In this document: positions 7,980-13,233 of the stretch, one piece after another
Position numbering within the stretch: the stretch's first letter is position 1
Layout of the letters: each line of letters opens with the position of its first letter
From: SIG440 sp045578305
GTDB taxonomy: Bacteria; Bacillota; Clostridia; Monoglobales; Monoglobaceae
Length of the DNA stretch: 13,257 bases
Assembly (NCBI GenBank): GCA_045578305.1
Contig: JAZNKA010000004.1
Span: 1 to 13,257 of the forward strand
Direction of reading: 5' to 3'
Translations under genes and position numbers: made by a program
Notes under the pieces: generated by a model
The model's input: the letters and a program-made list of their open reading frames with translations, nothing else
The model's database searches: none
Told to the model about the DNA's origin: nothing

Positions 7980-8465
7980 TTATCCACTTTTAAGAGTCTT
8001 TTTTAATTTTCTTTTTACCTTGCCCAAGAATCCTCTAATCAACAGCTTTCCCTTCCAAAGCGGAAGCAAAACCCTTGCATAAAATCTGTACCCAAAGCTT
8101 TTGCACAAAACTTCTTTTCCGCCGCGCGTGACAGATGTCATTACGCCAATAATCCAGCACTCAGGCACACCTTTTTCAAGCATAGTCTGATTGTCGCCGC
8201 AAAGCACAAAGCCGTCACTCTTTTTGCCCACAATCCTGTGCAAAACAAACTGACCATCAGGTCGTCGATAAAAAGCAACATCCCCGACCTTTGCTGTTTT
8301 TGTTGCCGAAATCGTCACCGAGTCTTTCCCCTGGCGGATAAGCGGCAACATACTTGTCCCATGCGGACCGAATGTAACTGTACCACCGGCATTGAGCTTT
8401 TCTTCTATAATCGGAAAAATCTGCTCAAGTCTTACTTTTTTTGGCGTTTTTTCTTGGTTAGTCAT
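7980..8465 (-). CDS. S24/S26-family serine peptidase (signal-peptidase-like, soluble)
   Basis: The 161-residue protein has the core of the S24/S26 fold. Ser38 in FGPHGTSMLPLI is the expected nucleophile. VLHRIVG carries His76 where type I signal peptidases have lysine, as in SipW/archaeal-type enzymes with a Ser-His pair. A CGDNQTM motif (89-95) matches the late conserved signal-peptidase box. No clear transmembrane segment is visible. The C-terminus (about 125-161) is strongly basic with a short hydrophobic stretch, so peripheral membrane contact is possible. The ATG at 8463-8465 is used; a TTG one codon earlier (8468) has better spacing to GAGAGG, so the start is uncertain by one residue. 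It overlaps the end of the PqqD-like gene by 8 nt, implying coupled translation. The substrate is unknown; products of its own operon are candidates. It could also be a regulatory S24-type protein, but no DNA-binding domain is present. Confidence 0.82.
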   Translation of the reverse strand: MTNQEKTPKKVRLEQIFPIIEEKLNAGGTVTFGPHGTSMLPLIRQGKDSVTISATKTAKVGDVAFYRRPDGQFVLHRIVGKKSDGFVLCGDNQTMLEKGVPECWIIGVMTSVTRGGKEVLCKSFGYRFYARVLLPLWKGKLLIRGFLGKVKRKLKKTLKSG

Positions 8466-8733
8466 CAAGCAAATTCGCCTCTCTCATTTTTTCTGCAAAG
8501 TTTCTGACTCCGGCTCTTGCGGTTTCCTCTGATACTTCATATTCGCCAAGCAATGCCGAAACAAGCTCCTCCTCCGAAGCGCCGTTTTCCAAGGCTTTCC
8601 ACAAAAACGCTCCGCTGTCATTAAGGGTAATCATAGCATTAAAACTGACAGAAGCCTCTCCCGACGGAGCAACAATCCATTGTCCTGCAACCTCTTTCAG
8701 TACAAAATCGCTTTTTACCTTCATTTCGGTCAT
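8458..8733 (-). CDS. PqqD-like protein (RiPP recognition element fold)
   Basis: PqqD-family proteins are small winged-helix-like domains that bind leader sequences of ribosomally made peptides and present them to modifying enzymes. The 91 residues show the family pattern: an N-terminal beta region with KEVAGQWIVAP (13-23), the diagnostic LNDSGAFLWKALENG (37-51), then helices with EEELVSALLGEYEVSEETA and a terminal FAEKMREANLL. It is acidic with no membrane segment. The ATG start is embedded in the stop of the upstream kinase-like gene (ATGA overlap) with AGGGAG a few nt upstream. Its end overlaps the peptidase gene. No radical SAM enzyme or cyclase, the usual partners, is nearby, so the client is unknown. 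Confidence 0.86.
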   Translation of the reverse strand: MTEMKVKSDFVLKEVAGQWIVAPSGEASVSFNAMITLNDSGAFLWKALENGASEEELVSALLGEYEVSEETARAGVRNFAEKMREANLLDD

Positions 8734-9470
8734 TCTCCCTTCATTGCATCATATGCCATGGTTGCCGCATCGGTGGATATGGTGCAACCCATTCTGAAAA
8801 CCCCTGTCGTTTTTATAACATCATCCAAAAGCCCCAAAAGCTTTTCCAGCCTTTTTTTGTCCTCGGGTCTGATTGTCTGATTTAAGATACCAAACGCCGC
8901 GTCCTTTGCCGCAACAGGCTTTATCCAATTCTCATTCGCTCTTTCCAAAAAGCAAATTCCGCCAAGCAAAACTCCGGCGTTTCGGTTTTGGTCTGTTTTG
9001 CCACTCCACGGTGTTCCATACACCACCGCCTCGCCGCCTATCAAACGGATTACCGGCTTGTCGTCATTAAGTATATACGCTTCTTCACCAAAAGCATCAA
9101 GCCACTGCTTTGTGTGGGTCGACTTTCCCGTTCCGCTGGGTGCCGAAAACAAATATGCGCGGTCTTTGTAGACAACCGCCGATGCGTGAAGCATAAATCC
9201 GTCAAACTTCAGAAGTTCTTCACAAAAGTGCGCACCCGTCCACATATATTCGCAATCTGCAAGAGACAAATGGGGATACTCCTTGTGTTTTCTACCGACA
9301 ACCTCGTCATCAATACCAACAACAATCTGCGGATCGCCGTCAAAATCACAAAGATAGTCACGCGCCTGCTGATGTGTTGTCCAATCTTTGCGCAAAATCA
9401 TCCCGACATTTATGCCTGCTATCACATACTTGCCGCGCACAGGCTCGCCAAAAACATCAGTATAATTCAT
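8730..9470 (-). CDS. HPr kinase/PEP carboxykinase-like P-loop protein
   Basis: The 246-residue protein resembles the HprK/PEPCK-fold proteins found in peptide-maturation clusters rather than true HPr kinase. Seen: an N-terminal 80-90-residue region without a recognised motif, then MLHASAVVYKDRAYLFSAPSG leading into the P-loop PSGTGKST (111-118), an ILNDDKPVI acidic pair (Asp136-Asp137) in the Walker B-like position, GTPWSGKTD (152-160) with the family's conserved Gly-Lys, and GICFLERA (171-178). The N-terminal domain of bifunctional HPr kinase is absent. Some family members phosphorylate peptides, but activity here is not shown. The ATG lies 2 nt after the SLH gene stop and has no clear ribosome binding site, so translation probably depends on ribosomes finishing the SLH gene. 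It overlaps the PqqD-like gene by 4 nt. Confidence 0.8.
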   Translation of the reverse strand: MNYTDVFGEPVRGKYVIAGINVGMILRKDWTTHQQARDYLCDFDGDPQIVVGIDDEVVGRKHKEYPHLSLADCEYMWTGAHFCEELLKFDGFMLHASAVVYKDRAYLFSAPSGTGKSTHTKQWLDAFGEEAYILNDDKPVIRLIGGEAVVYGTPWSGKTDQNRNAGVLLGGICFLERANENWIKPVAAKDAAFGILNQTIRPEDKKRLEKLLGLLDDVIKTTGVFRMGCTISTDAATMAYDAMKGE

Positions 9471-9472
9471 CT

Positions 9473-10402
9473 TTAATTTGCGCCCGGTCCAATGATGGCA
9501 GGCAAAACAAATTTGCTGTCAGCGTACTGATTGAATGCCTTTTTCACTTTTGACGAGAATGCATTAAGGTTAATACCATGTCCAACAACACTTACCTCGT
9601 TGTAGCTTCCGCCGTCCAGGGTAACATTCTTTCCGCCTCTTACAACCAGCTTGCCGGTCATATTGTTGTTTTTAAGAACTATATTACATTCACCCATTCC
9701 GTCACCCAACACAACCATCTTGTCGGTTTTAAGCTCCGAAAGCGCCCCTGCCGGAATTCTTATCATCATATTTCCGTCTTCGGGAATATTGTCACTCAAA
9801 TCATCAATATAATATTTGATAAGTCTGTCCATAACAACTGCAAACTCTGCGCGTGTAATGTTGTCAAGAGGCTTGATATTGCCGTTGTCCCCTGCAACAT
9901 AGCCTCTTGCAGTAATTGCATTAACCCCTGATTTCGCCCAGTCCGCAATCTTGTCCGCATCCTTAAATGTATCAAGAATGCTCTTTGTATCGCTAAGACC
10001 TGCAGTAAGCGCAAACACACGCGAAAGAACAACAAACGCCTCTTGTCTTGTAATGGGGTTTTCAGGGTTCAGCTTCCCGTCCGAGCCTGCAAACGCACCC
10101 ATAGCAACCGCCTTTGACATATAGTCATAGTACCAGTCGTCTTCTTTAACATCGCTAAACGCCGATATATCAGCAGTCTTTGTCGCTCCACAAGCGCGCA
10201 CCATAATTGTCGCCATTTCAGCACGGGTCATTTTGCCCGACGCATTGATATATCCGTCCGAGCCTGTCAGAAGTCCGTTTTTAACCGCAGCATTAAGAGC
10301 CGCAGTCGACCAATCGTTTGGCATGTCCTTGAAATCTGCCGCAAAAGCAACTGTGGACAAAGTAAGAATAACTGTCAAAATTATTGCTGTAAGTTTTTTC
10401 AT
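9473..10402 (-). CDS. Secreted SLH-domain protein with beta-rich C-terminal region
   Basis: This 309-residue protein begins with a clear signal peptide (KK, then a hydrophobic stretch about 4-18, likely cut after AFA at residue 21). Three S-layer homology repeats follow (about 24-66, 83-124, 146-187), each with the TRAE-type motif (MTRAEMATI, ITRQEAFVV, ITRAEFAVV). SLH triplets hold proteins to secondary cell-wall polymers. The remaining 110 residues have short alternating hydrophobic/Gly/Asn strands (for example KLVVRGGKNVTLDGGSYN) suggestive of a beta-solenoid, and end in PAIIGPGAN. I recognise no enzyme in this part. It is the first gene of the operon, with its own strong promoter, GAAAGG about 11 nt before the ATG, and the kinase-like gene 2 nt downstream. 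The tight link to three cytoplasmic peptide-processing-type proteins is unusual for an SLH protein. Confidence 0.9.
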   Translation of the reverse strand: MKKLTAIILTVILTLSTVAFAADFKDMPNDWSTAALNAAVKNGLLTGSDGYINASGKMTRAEMATIMVRACGATKTADISAFSDVKEDDWYYDYMSKAVAMGAFAGSDGKLNPENPITRQEAFVVLSRVFALTAGLSDTKSILDTFKDADKIADWAKSGVNAITARGYVAGDNGNIKPLDNITRAEFAVVMDRLIKYYIDDLSDNIPEDGNMMIRIPAGALSELKTDKMVVLGDGMGECNIVLKNNNMTGKLVVRGGKNVTLDGGSYNEVSVVGHGINLNAFSSKVKKAFNQYADSKFVLPAIIGPGAN

Positions 10403-10442
10403 ATCAAAATGTTCCTTTCAAATTGAAATCATATGTAAATCC

Positions 10443-10471
10443 ATTATACTTCATTTTTTTATTTTTTTCAA
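10443..10471 (-). promoter_or_regulatory. Promoter of the SLH/kinase-like/PqqD/peptidase operon
   Basis: On the minus strand TTGAAA (-35, 10466-10471) and a perfect TATAAT (-10, 10443-10448) are separated by a 17-nt A-rich spacer. Initiation is expected near 10436, giving a leader of about 34 nt before the SLH ATG. It lies downstream of the asnA terminator, so this operon is probably transcribed independently. No operator-like repeat is obvious. Confidence 0.85.
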
Positions 10472-10520
10472 TCACCTTTTTAAAAATTTCAGTTTTTTCG
10501 GGATTTTCGTTATAATATAC

Positions 10521-10562
10521 AAAAAAAATCCGTTTTGGTGGTTGGTTTAGCCACCAAAACGG
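10521..10562 (-). terminator. Intrinsic terminator of asnA
   Basis: A perfect 12-bp stem (CCGTTTTGGTGG at 10530-10541 with CCACCAAAACGG at 10551-10562, 9-nt loop) begins 10 nt after the asnA stop. On the minus strand it is followed by a run of eight T (10521-10528). This separates asnA from the SLH operon. Confidence 0.93.
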
Positions 10563-10572
10563 TCTATAATTA

Positions 10573-11580
10573 TTACAAAAGCTTGATTCCAAATTCGTCG
10601 CACTCTTCAATCATTTCCTCGGGCCAAGCCGACGCCTGAACCTCACCTATATGCGCCTTGTGAAGAATATACATACAAATTCTCGACTGACCTATTCCGC
10701 CGCCTATTGTATAAGGCAATCTTCCGGCAAGCAAGTCACGATGAAACGGAAGATTTGTGCGTTCTTCGCAGTTTGCAAGTTTCAGTTGCTTCTTAAGCGA
10801 CTCCTCCGAAACGCGGATGCCCATGCTTGACACCTCAAAAGGAATGTCAAGAATGTCATCATAAAATATTATGTCGCCATTAAGTTCCCAATCGTCATAG
10901 TCGGGTGCTCTGCCATCGTGGCGCTGACCCGATTCAAGTGCGCCGCCAATCTGCATAAGGAACACCGCACCGTGTTTTTTTGCAATCGCGTGCTCTCTCT
11001 GCTTTGGAGTAAGGTCGGGATACATATCTTCAAGAGCCTGGCTTGTTACAAAGGTAATTTCTTCAGGAAGTCTTGGCTCAATCTGGGGAAATAACGAATT
11101 TATAAATTTTTCAGTCATCTTAAATACCGAAAAAATCTTTTTTACGGTATGCTTAAGTGTCGAAACTGTACGTTCGTCTTTTTCGATAACTCTTTCCCAG
11201 TCCCACTGGTCAACATAAATCGAATGTATGTTGTCGGTGTCTTCGTCACGGCGGATAGCATTCATATCGGTATAAAGCCCCTCATCATGCGAAAATCCGT
11301 ATTCCTTAAGTGCGCATCTTTTCCACTTTGCAAGCGAATGAACAATCTGAAGTTGTCTGCCTGTTTCGCGCACATCAAACGAAACCGCCCTTTCAACTCC
11401 GTTAAGGTCGTCATTAAGCCCCGACTCCGAATCCACAAAAAGCGGAGCCGACACGCGTGTCAGCTTGAGTTCTCGTGCAAGGTTGGTTTCAAAATAATCC
11501 TTTGTCGCCTTTATTGCGACCTGAGTGTCCCTCAAGTTAAGTAATGTCCGATAGCCCTCAGGCTTTATTATGTCAGCCAT
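10573..11580 (-). CDS. asnA: Aspartate-ammonia ligase (asparagine synthetase A)
   Basis: AsnA makes asparagine from aspartate, ammonia and ATP in the cytosol. It is related to class II aminoacyl-tRNA synthetases (AspRS-like core) and unrelated to glutamine-dependent AsnB. The 335 residues match the usual ~330. Seen: the N-terminal VSAPLFVDSESGLNDDLNG (43-61), VHSLAKWKR (80-88), the active-site region GLYTDMNAIRRDE (101-113) and SIYVDQWDWE (120-129), DDWELNGDIIFY (229-240), and the C-terminal class II motif 3-like GGGIGQSRICM (293-303) ending in EVQASAWP. The ATG start has AAAGGC about 14 nt upstream, rather far. It has its own promoter and terminator, so it appears monocistronic, with possible read-through from mgtC. 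The leader is only about 40 nt, too short for a T-box. Confidence 0.96.
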   Translation of the reverse strand: MADIIKPEGYRTLLNLRDTQVAIKATKDYFETNLARELKLTRVSAPLFVDSESGLNDDLNGVERAVSFDVRETGRQLQIVHSLAKWKRCALKEYGFSHDEGLYTDMNAIRRDEDTDNIHSIYVDQWDWERVIEKDERTVSTLKHTVKKIFSVFKMTEKFINSLFPQIEPRLPEEITFVTSQALEDMYPDLTPKQREHAIAKKHGAVFLMQIGGALESGQRHDGRAPDYDDWELNGDIIFYDDILDIPFEVSSMGIRVSEESLKKQLKLANCEERTNLPFHRDLLAGRLPYTIGGGIGQSRICMYILHKAHIGEVQASAWPEEMIEECDEFGIKLL

Positions 11581-11608
11581 AATTTAAAATCATGCCTTTC
11601 TTCAATAT

Positions 11609-11629
11609 ATAGGTATTATAATCACCTAT
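11609..11629. promoter_or_regulatory. Inverted repeat at asnA transcription start (possible operator)
   Basis: ATAGGT (11609-11614) and ACCTAT (11624-11629) form a 6-bp inverted repeat with a 9-nt AT-rich spacer. It overlaps the end of the asnA -10 box and the predicted initiation site. The position suits a repressor, but the arms are short and the region is AT-rich, so chance is possible. Confidence 0.35.
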
Positions 11630-11656
11630 TATACCATTGTTTTTTTCTTAATACAA
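11628..11656 (-). promoter_or_regulatory. Promoter of asnA with extended -10
   Basis: On the minus strand a perfect TATAAT (11628-11633) is preceded by TGG (extended -10). At 17 nt further upstream lies TTGTAT (11651-11656), a weak -35 that the extended -10 could offset. Initiation is expected near 11621. Confidence 0.75.
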
Positions 11657-11695
11657 GTCCAATTTCAAAATTTTAACAGCTTTTTCTCAATTCGG

Positions 11696-12448
11696 TCAAA
11701 GCGATGCCGATTTTATGCATTTTTCTTTGCGCAGTCTCTTCATCAGCTCGACCTTGTCAATCTCTTTGTGCTCCTGAACGGTGACCAAAACCTCCAAAAG
11801 TCCGTCGCCCTTGTCCTTGTACTTTGTTTTCAGTATGACCGCATCAAACTCGGCAATCGCCGCCGTCAGTTTTTCTATACTCTCGTCACTGTCCTCTGCG
11901 ACAAATCTGAACTCATACTCTGCAGGAGAATACAAAAACTTTATATTCTTGTGAAGAATTATCTGCACAACAACCATTACTACAACACACGAAATCCCCA
12001 AAAAGTACATACCCGCACCAATTGCCATGCCAATTCCTGCCGTCGCCCAGATGCCCGCCGCCGTCGTAAGACCGGTAACCACATTCTTTTGAATAAAAAT
12101 CATTCCGGCACCCAAAAAGCCTATGCCCGAAACAATTTGCGCAGCAATTCTTGTCGGGTCAAGCCTAAGCTCTACATTCTGGTTTTGAGCAGATGCAAAA
12201 AAATCTTCAAAACCATACTGCGAAATTATGGTCATCAGACACGCCGCAAGAGCAACAATCGCATGCGTACGAAGCCCCGCCCCTTTGCCGCGATTCTTTC
12301 TTTCATAGCCGATTGCAATTCCGCACAATACCGCTATAACAATTCTGAGAAGCATTTCTGCCTTAAATAAAAAGTCACTACTCGCAAAAAATGCCGATAT
12401 TTGCGCCATCATTTCAAAGACCCCCAATAACAAGTTTATATATTTCAT
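11696..12448 (-). CDS. MgtC/SapB-family membrane protein
   Basis: MgtC/SapB proteins are small multi-pass membrane proteins linked to growth at low magnesium and, in some bacteria, to ATP homeostasis; many members are uncharacterised. The 250 residues show the family pattern: several hydrophobic segments in the first ~165 residues, the conserved LLRIVIAVLCGIAIGYERK (33-51), GLRTHAIVAL (58-67), GIGFLGAGMI (108-117) and GLTTAAGIWATAGIGMAIG (126-144), then a soluble ~80-residue C-terminal domain. The ATG at 12446-12448 is the longest start but has only a weak AGAAAG site and lies in a hairpin arm. ATG codons at 12412 and 12409, with GGGGGT about 8 nt upstream, are plausible alternatives that keep all family motifs. 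It has its own promoter and a short leader with a terminator-like hairpin. I see no strong terminator after it before asnA. Confidence 0.88.
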   Translation of the reverse strand: MKYINLLLGVFEMMAQISAFFASSDFLFKAEMLLRIVIAVLCGIAIGYERKNRGKGAGLRTHAIVALAACLMTIISQYGFEDFFASAQNQNVELRLDPTRIAAQIVSGIGFLGAGMIFIQKNVVTGLTTAAGIWATAGIGMAIGAGMYFLGISCVVVMVVVQIILHKNIKFLYSPAEYEFRFVAEDSDESIEKLTAAIAEFDAVILKTKYKDKGDGLLEVLVTVQEHKEIDKVELMKRLRKEKCIKSASL

Positions 12449-12471
12449 ATTCTACTTTCTGTCAGAATATG
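12446..12471 (-). promoter_or_regulatory. Hairpin enclosing the mgtC-family start codon
   Basis: On the minus-strand mRNA CATATTCT and AGAATATG form an 8-bp perfect inverted repeat around a 10-nt loop. The last three bases of the 3' arm are the AUG at 12446-12448, and the weak GAAAG ribosome site lies in the loop. If formed, it would limit initiation at this AUG. It directly follows the U-run of the upstream hairpin. Confidence 0.5.
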
Positions 12472-12511
12472 AAAAACAAAAGGCACGCAAAAGTCCCCTT
12501 TGTCGCGCCTT
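12472..12511 (-). terminator. Terminator-like hairpin in the mgtC-family leader
   Basis: On the minus strand AAGGCGCG pairs with CGTGCCTT (one G-U), continued by CAAAG/CTTT around a GGGA loop with small bulges. TTTTGTTTTT overlaps and follows the 3' side. The stem spans 12480-12511, between the promoter at 12526-12554 and the ATG at 12448. It would stop transcription about 45 nt after initiation unless relieved. The plus strand has no T-run after it. Confidence 0.65.
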
Positions 12512-12525
12512 GTAATGCTTGTTTT

Positions 12526-12554
12526 ATTGTATCATAAGTCTCTTGTTTTGTCAA
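12526..12554 (-). promoter_or_regulatory. Promoter of the mgtC-family gene
   Basis: On the minus strand a perfect TTGACA (12549-12554), a 17-nt spacer ending in an extended TGA, and TACAAT (12526-12531). Initiation is predicted near 12519, only about 8 nt before the leader hairpin. Confidence 0.85.
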
Positions 12555-12569
12555 AAATTGTTCTGCGTT

Positions 12570-12803
12570 CTAAAAATCATGACAACTTTCCGCATTAAGA
12601 TTGTATTTTTCAAATATCAAAACAATTTCTTCCACCACTTTAAAATCATCAAGCTCTCCTGAGTGCAAAACCTGCTGAATTTCCGAAAGCACCTTTACAG
12701 CTGTCGTGTCGGCAACCTTGCTTTCGTCAATTTCAAAATCTGAGATATTGCTGCAAACCACTTCGGCTATATAACTTTTAATTAGTTCGGTTTTTATGTT
12801 CAT
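12570..12803 (-). CDS. Small protein of unknown function ending in SCHDF
   Basis: I do not recognise this 77-residue protein. It is acidic and mostly helical in pattern (TELIKSYIAEVV near the N-terminus; FKVVEEIVLIFEKY in the C-terminal half), with no signal peptide or membrane segment, and ends in ESCHDF. The chosen ATG at 12801-12803 has AAGGAG 7 nt upstream. A longer frame from 12848 would start inside the -10 box of its own promoter and is rejected. It is transcribed divergently from an XRE-type regulator across shared operator-like palindromes, so the regulator probably controls it. A second gene with the same tail, GSCHDFG, begins at the right edge, suggesting a paralogue. It could be an antirepressor, a toxin-antitoxin partner or an unrelated small protein; nothing visible decides. 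Confidence 0.75.
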   Translation of the reverse strand: MNIKTELIKSYIAEVVCSNISDFEIDESKVADTTAVKVLSEIQQVLHSGELDDFKVVEEIVLIFEKYNLNAESCHDF

Positions 12804-12836
12804 GTTATACTCCTTTTCGTTTTTGTTAACAACTGT

Positions 12837-12865
12837 ATTATACACCATATGTGGCGTATAGTCAA
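12837..12865 (-). promoter_or_regulatory. Promoter of the SCHDF small-protein gene
   Basis: On the minus strand TTGACT (12860-12865), a 17-nt spacer and a perfect TATAAT (12837-12842). Almost the whole spacer is occupied by the left operator-like palindrome, so a bound repressor would block polymerase. Confidence 0.85.
12840..12859. promoter_or_regulatory. Operator-like palindrome O1
   Basis: ATACACCA-TATG-TGGCGTAT: 8-bp arms, 4-bp centre, one mismatch (extends to 9-bp arms at 12839-12860). It sits between and over the -35 and -10 boxes of the minus-strand promoter. It has the same 8-4-8 geometry as O2. Confidence 0.7.
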
Positions 12866-12892
12866 CACATCACTTTTGGTGTATGGTAAAAT
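12862..12892 (+). promoter_or_regulatory. Probable promoter of the XRE regulator
   Basis: TAAAAT (12887-12892) preceded by TGG as extended -10. The best -35 is TCAACA (12862-12867) at a long 19-nt spacing, so this is weaker than the divergent promoter. Initiation near 12899 would leave a leader of only about 10 nt, just enough for the GGGTGA ribosome site. Confidence 0.5.
12865..12884. promoter_or_regulatory. Operator-like palindrome O2
   Basis: ACACATCA-CTTT-TGGTGTAT: same 8-4-8 layout as O1. The right arm fits the shared half-site TGGTGTAT exactly; the left arm matches its complement at 6 of 8 positions. Its centre is 25 bp from that of O1. It lies in the spacer of the regulator's own promoter, suggesting autoregulation. 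Confidence 0.6.
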
Positions 12893-12909
12893 TTTTTTGG
12901 GTGATAAAA

Positions 12910-13128
12910 ATGAAACAATGTTACGAAAGACTCAAGGATTTGCGTGAAGACAATGACCTCAAACAAAAAGAAGTGGCAAACATTCTGAACACTACTCAAC
13001 AAGTTTATTCTCGTTATGAAAACGGCTTGAACGAAATACCTATACACCATCTTATAACTTTATCAAATTTTTACAAAGTATCTACCGACTATATCCTTGG
13101 TCTTACGGATAATCCTAAACAGCTTTAA
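12910..13128 (+). CDS. XRE/Cro-type helix-turn-helix transcriptional regulator
   Basis: The 72-residue protein is essentially one HTH domain of the Cro/C1 (XRE) type. After ERLKDLREDNDLK the recognition unit reads QKEVANILNTTQQVYSRYENGLNEIP, followed by IHHLITLSNFYKVSTDYILGLTD, the standard fourth and fifth helices. Such proteins bind DNA as dimers at short palindromes and often repress themselves. The ATG at 12910 has GGGTGA about 7 nt upstream; a frame opening at 12883 would overlap the -10 box and is rejected. It is divergent from the SCHDF gene, with two matching palindromes in the 106 nt between them. It has no extra domain such as a peptidase. Its targets are inferred, not shown. Confidence 0.9.
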   Translation: MKQCYERLKDLREDNDLKQKEVANILNTTQQVYSRYENGLNEIPIHHLITLSNFYKVSTDYILGLTDNPKQL

Positions 13129-13132
13129 TTTT

Positions 13133-13162
13133 TATTTTCAAGGGGAGCGCTCTTTGAAAATA
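13133..13162. other. Hairpin downstream of the XRE gene
   Basis: TATTTTCAA (13133-13141) and TTGAAAATA (13154-13162) form a perfect 9-bp AT-rich stem. The 12-nt loop contains the self-complementary GAGCGCTC (13145-13152). No T-run follows on the plus strand, so termination here would be weak. It could be a bipartite palindrome or mRNA-stabilising structure. Confidence 0.4.
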
Positions 13163-13190
13163 ACCACTTATAGATTATCGTCAATAAAGC

Positions 13191-13220
13191 AAAAACCCGG
13201 TGGCAAATGCCACCGGGTTT
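13191..13220 (-). terminator. Intrinsic terminator of the right-edge gene
   Basis: A perfect stem AAACCCGGTGGCA (13193-13205) with TGCCACCGGGTTT (13208-13220), AA in between. On the minus strand a T-rich tail follows (TTTTTGCTTTATTG). It lies 13 nt after the stop of the edge gene. On the plus strand the tail is poorer, but it may also stop transcripts from the XRE gene. Confidence 0.88.
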
Positions 13221-13233
13221 CATCATATAAGAT

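Noticed and set aside
10404..10610. A 68-codon minus-strand reading frame just upstream of the SLH gene, considered as a possible precursor peptide for the PqqD-like operon
   Set aside because: It starts at a TTG inside asnA, runs through the asnA terminator hairpin and over the -10 and -35 boxes of the SLH promoter, so it cannot be translated from that promoter.
10573..11580. asnA as the cyclase of a lasso-peptide-like cluster beside the PqqD-like gene
   Set aside because: Lasso cyclases are AsnB-type (glutamine-dependent) homologues. This is AsnA-type, a different fold, with its own promoter and terminator.
11581..11640. T-box leader before asnA
   Set aside because: Only about 40 nt separate the predicted start site from the ATG, with no specifier stem or T-box motif.
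12449..12525. M-box or other known metal riboswitch upstream of the mgtC-family gene
   Set aside because: The leader is only about 70 nt and shows just two simple hairpins, far too small for an M-box or yybP-ykoY element.
12804..12848. A longer N-terminus for the SCHDF small protein from an ATG at 12848
   Set aside because: That ATG lies upstream of the predicted transcription start and overlaps the promoter. The ATG at 12803 has an excellent ribosome site.
13133..13162. Intrinsic terminator of the XRE gene
   Set aside because: The stem is AT-rich and not followed by a T-run. The hairpin at 13191-13220 is the better candidate for stopping transcripts in this gap.
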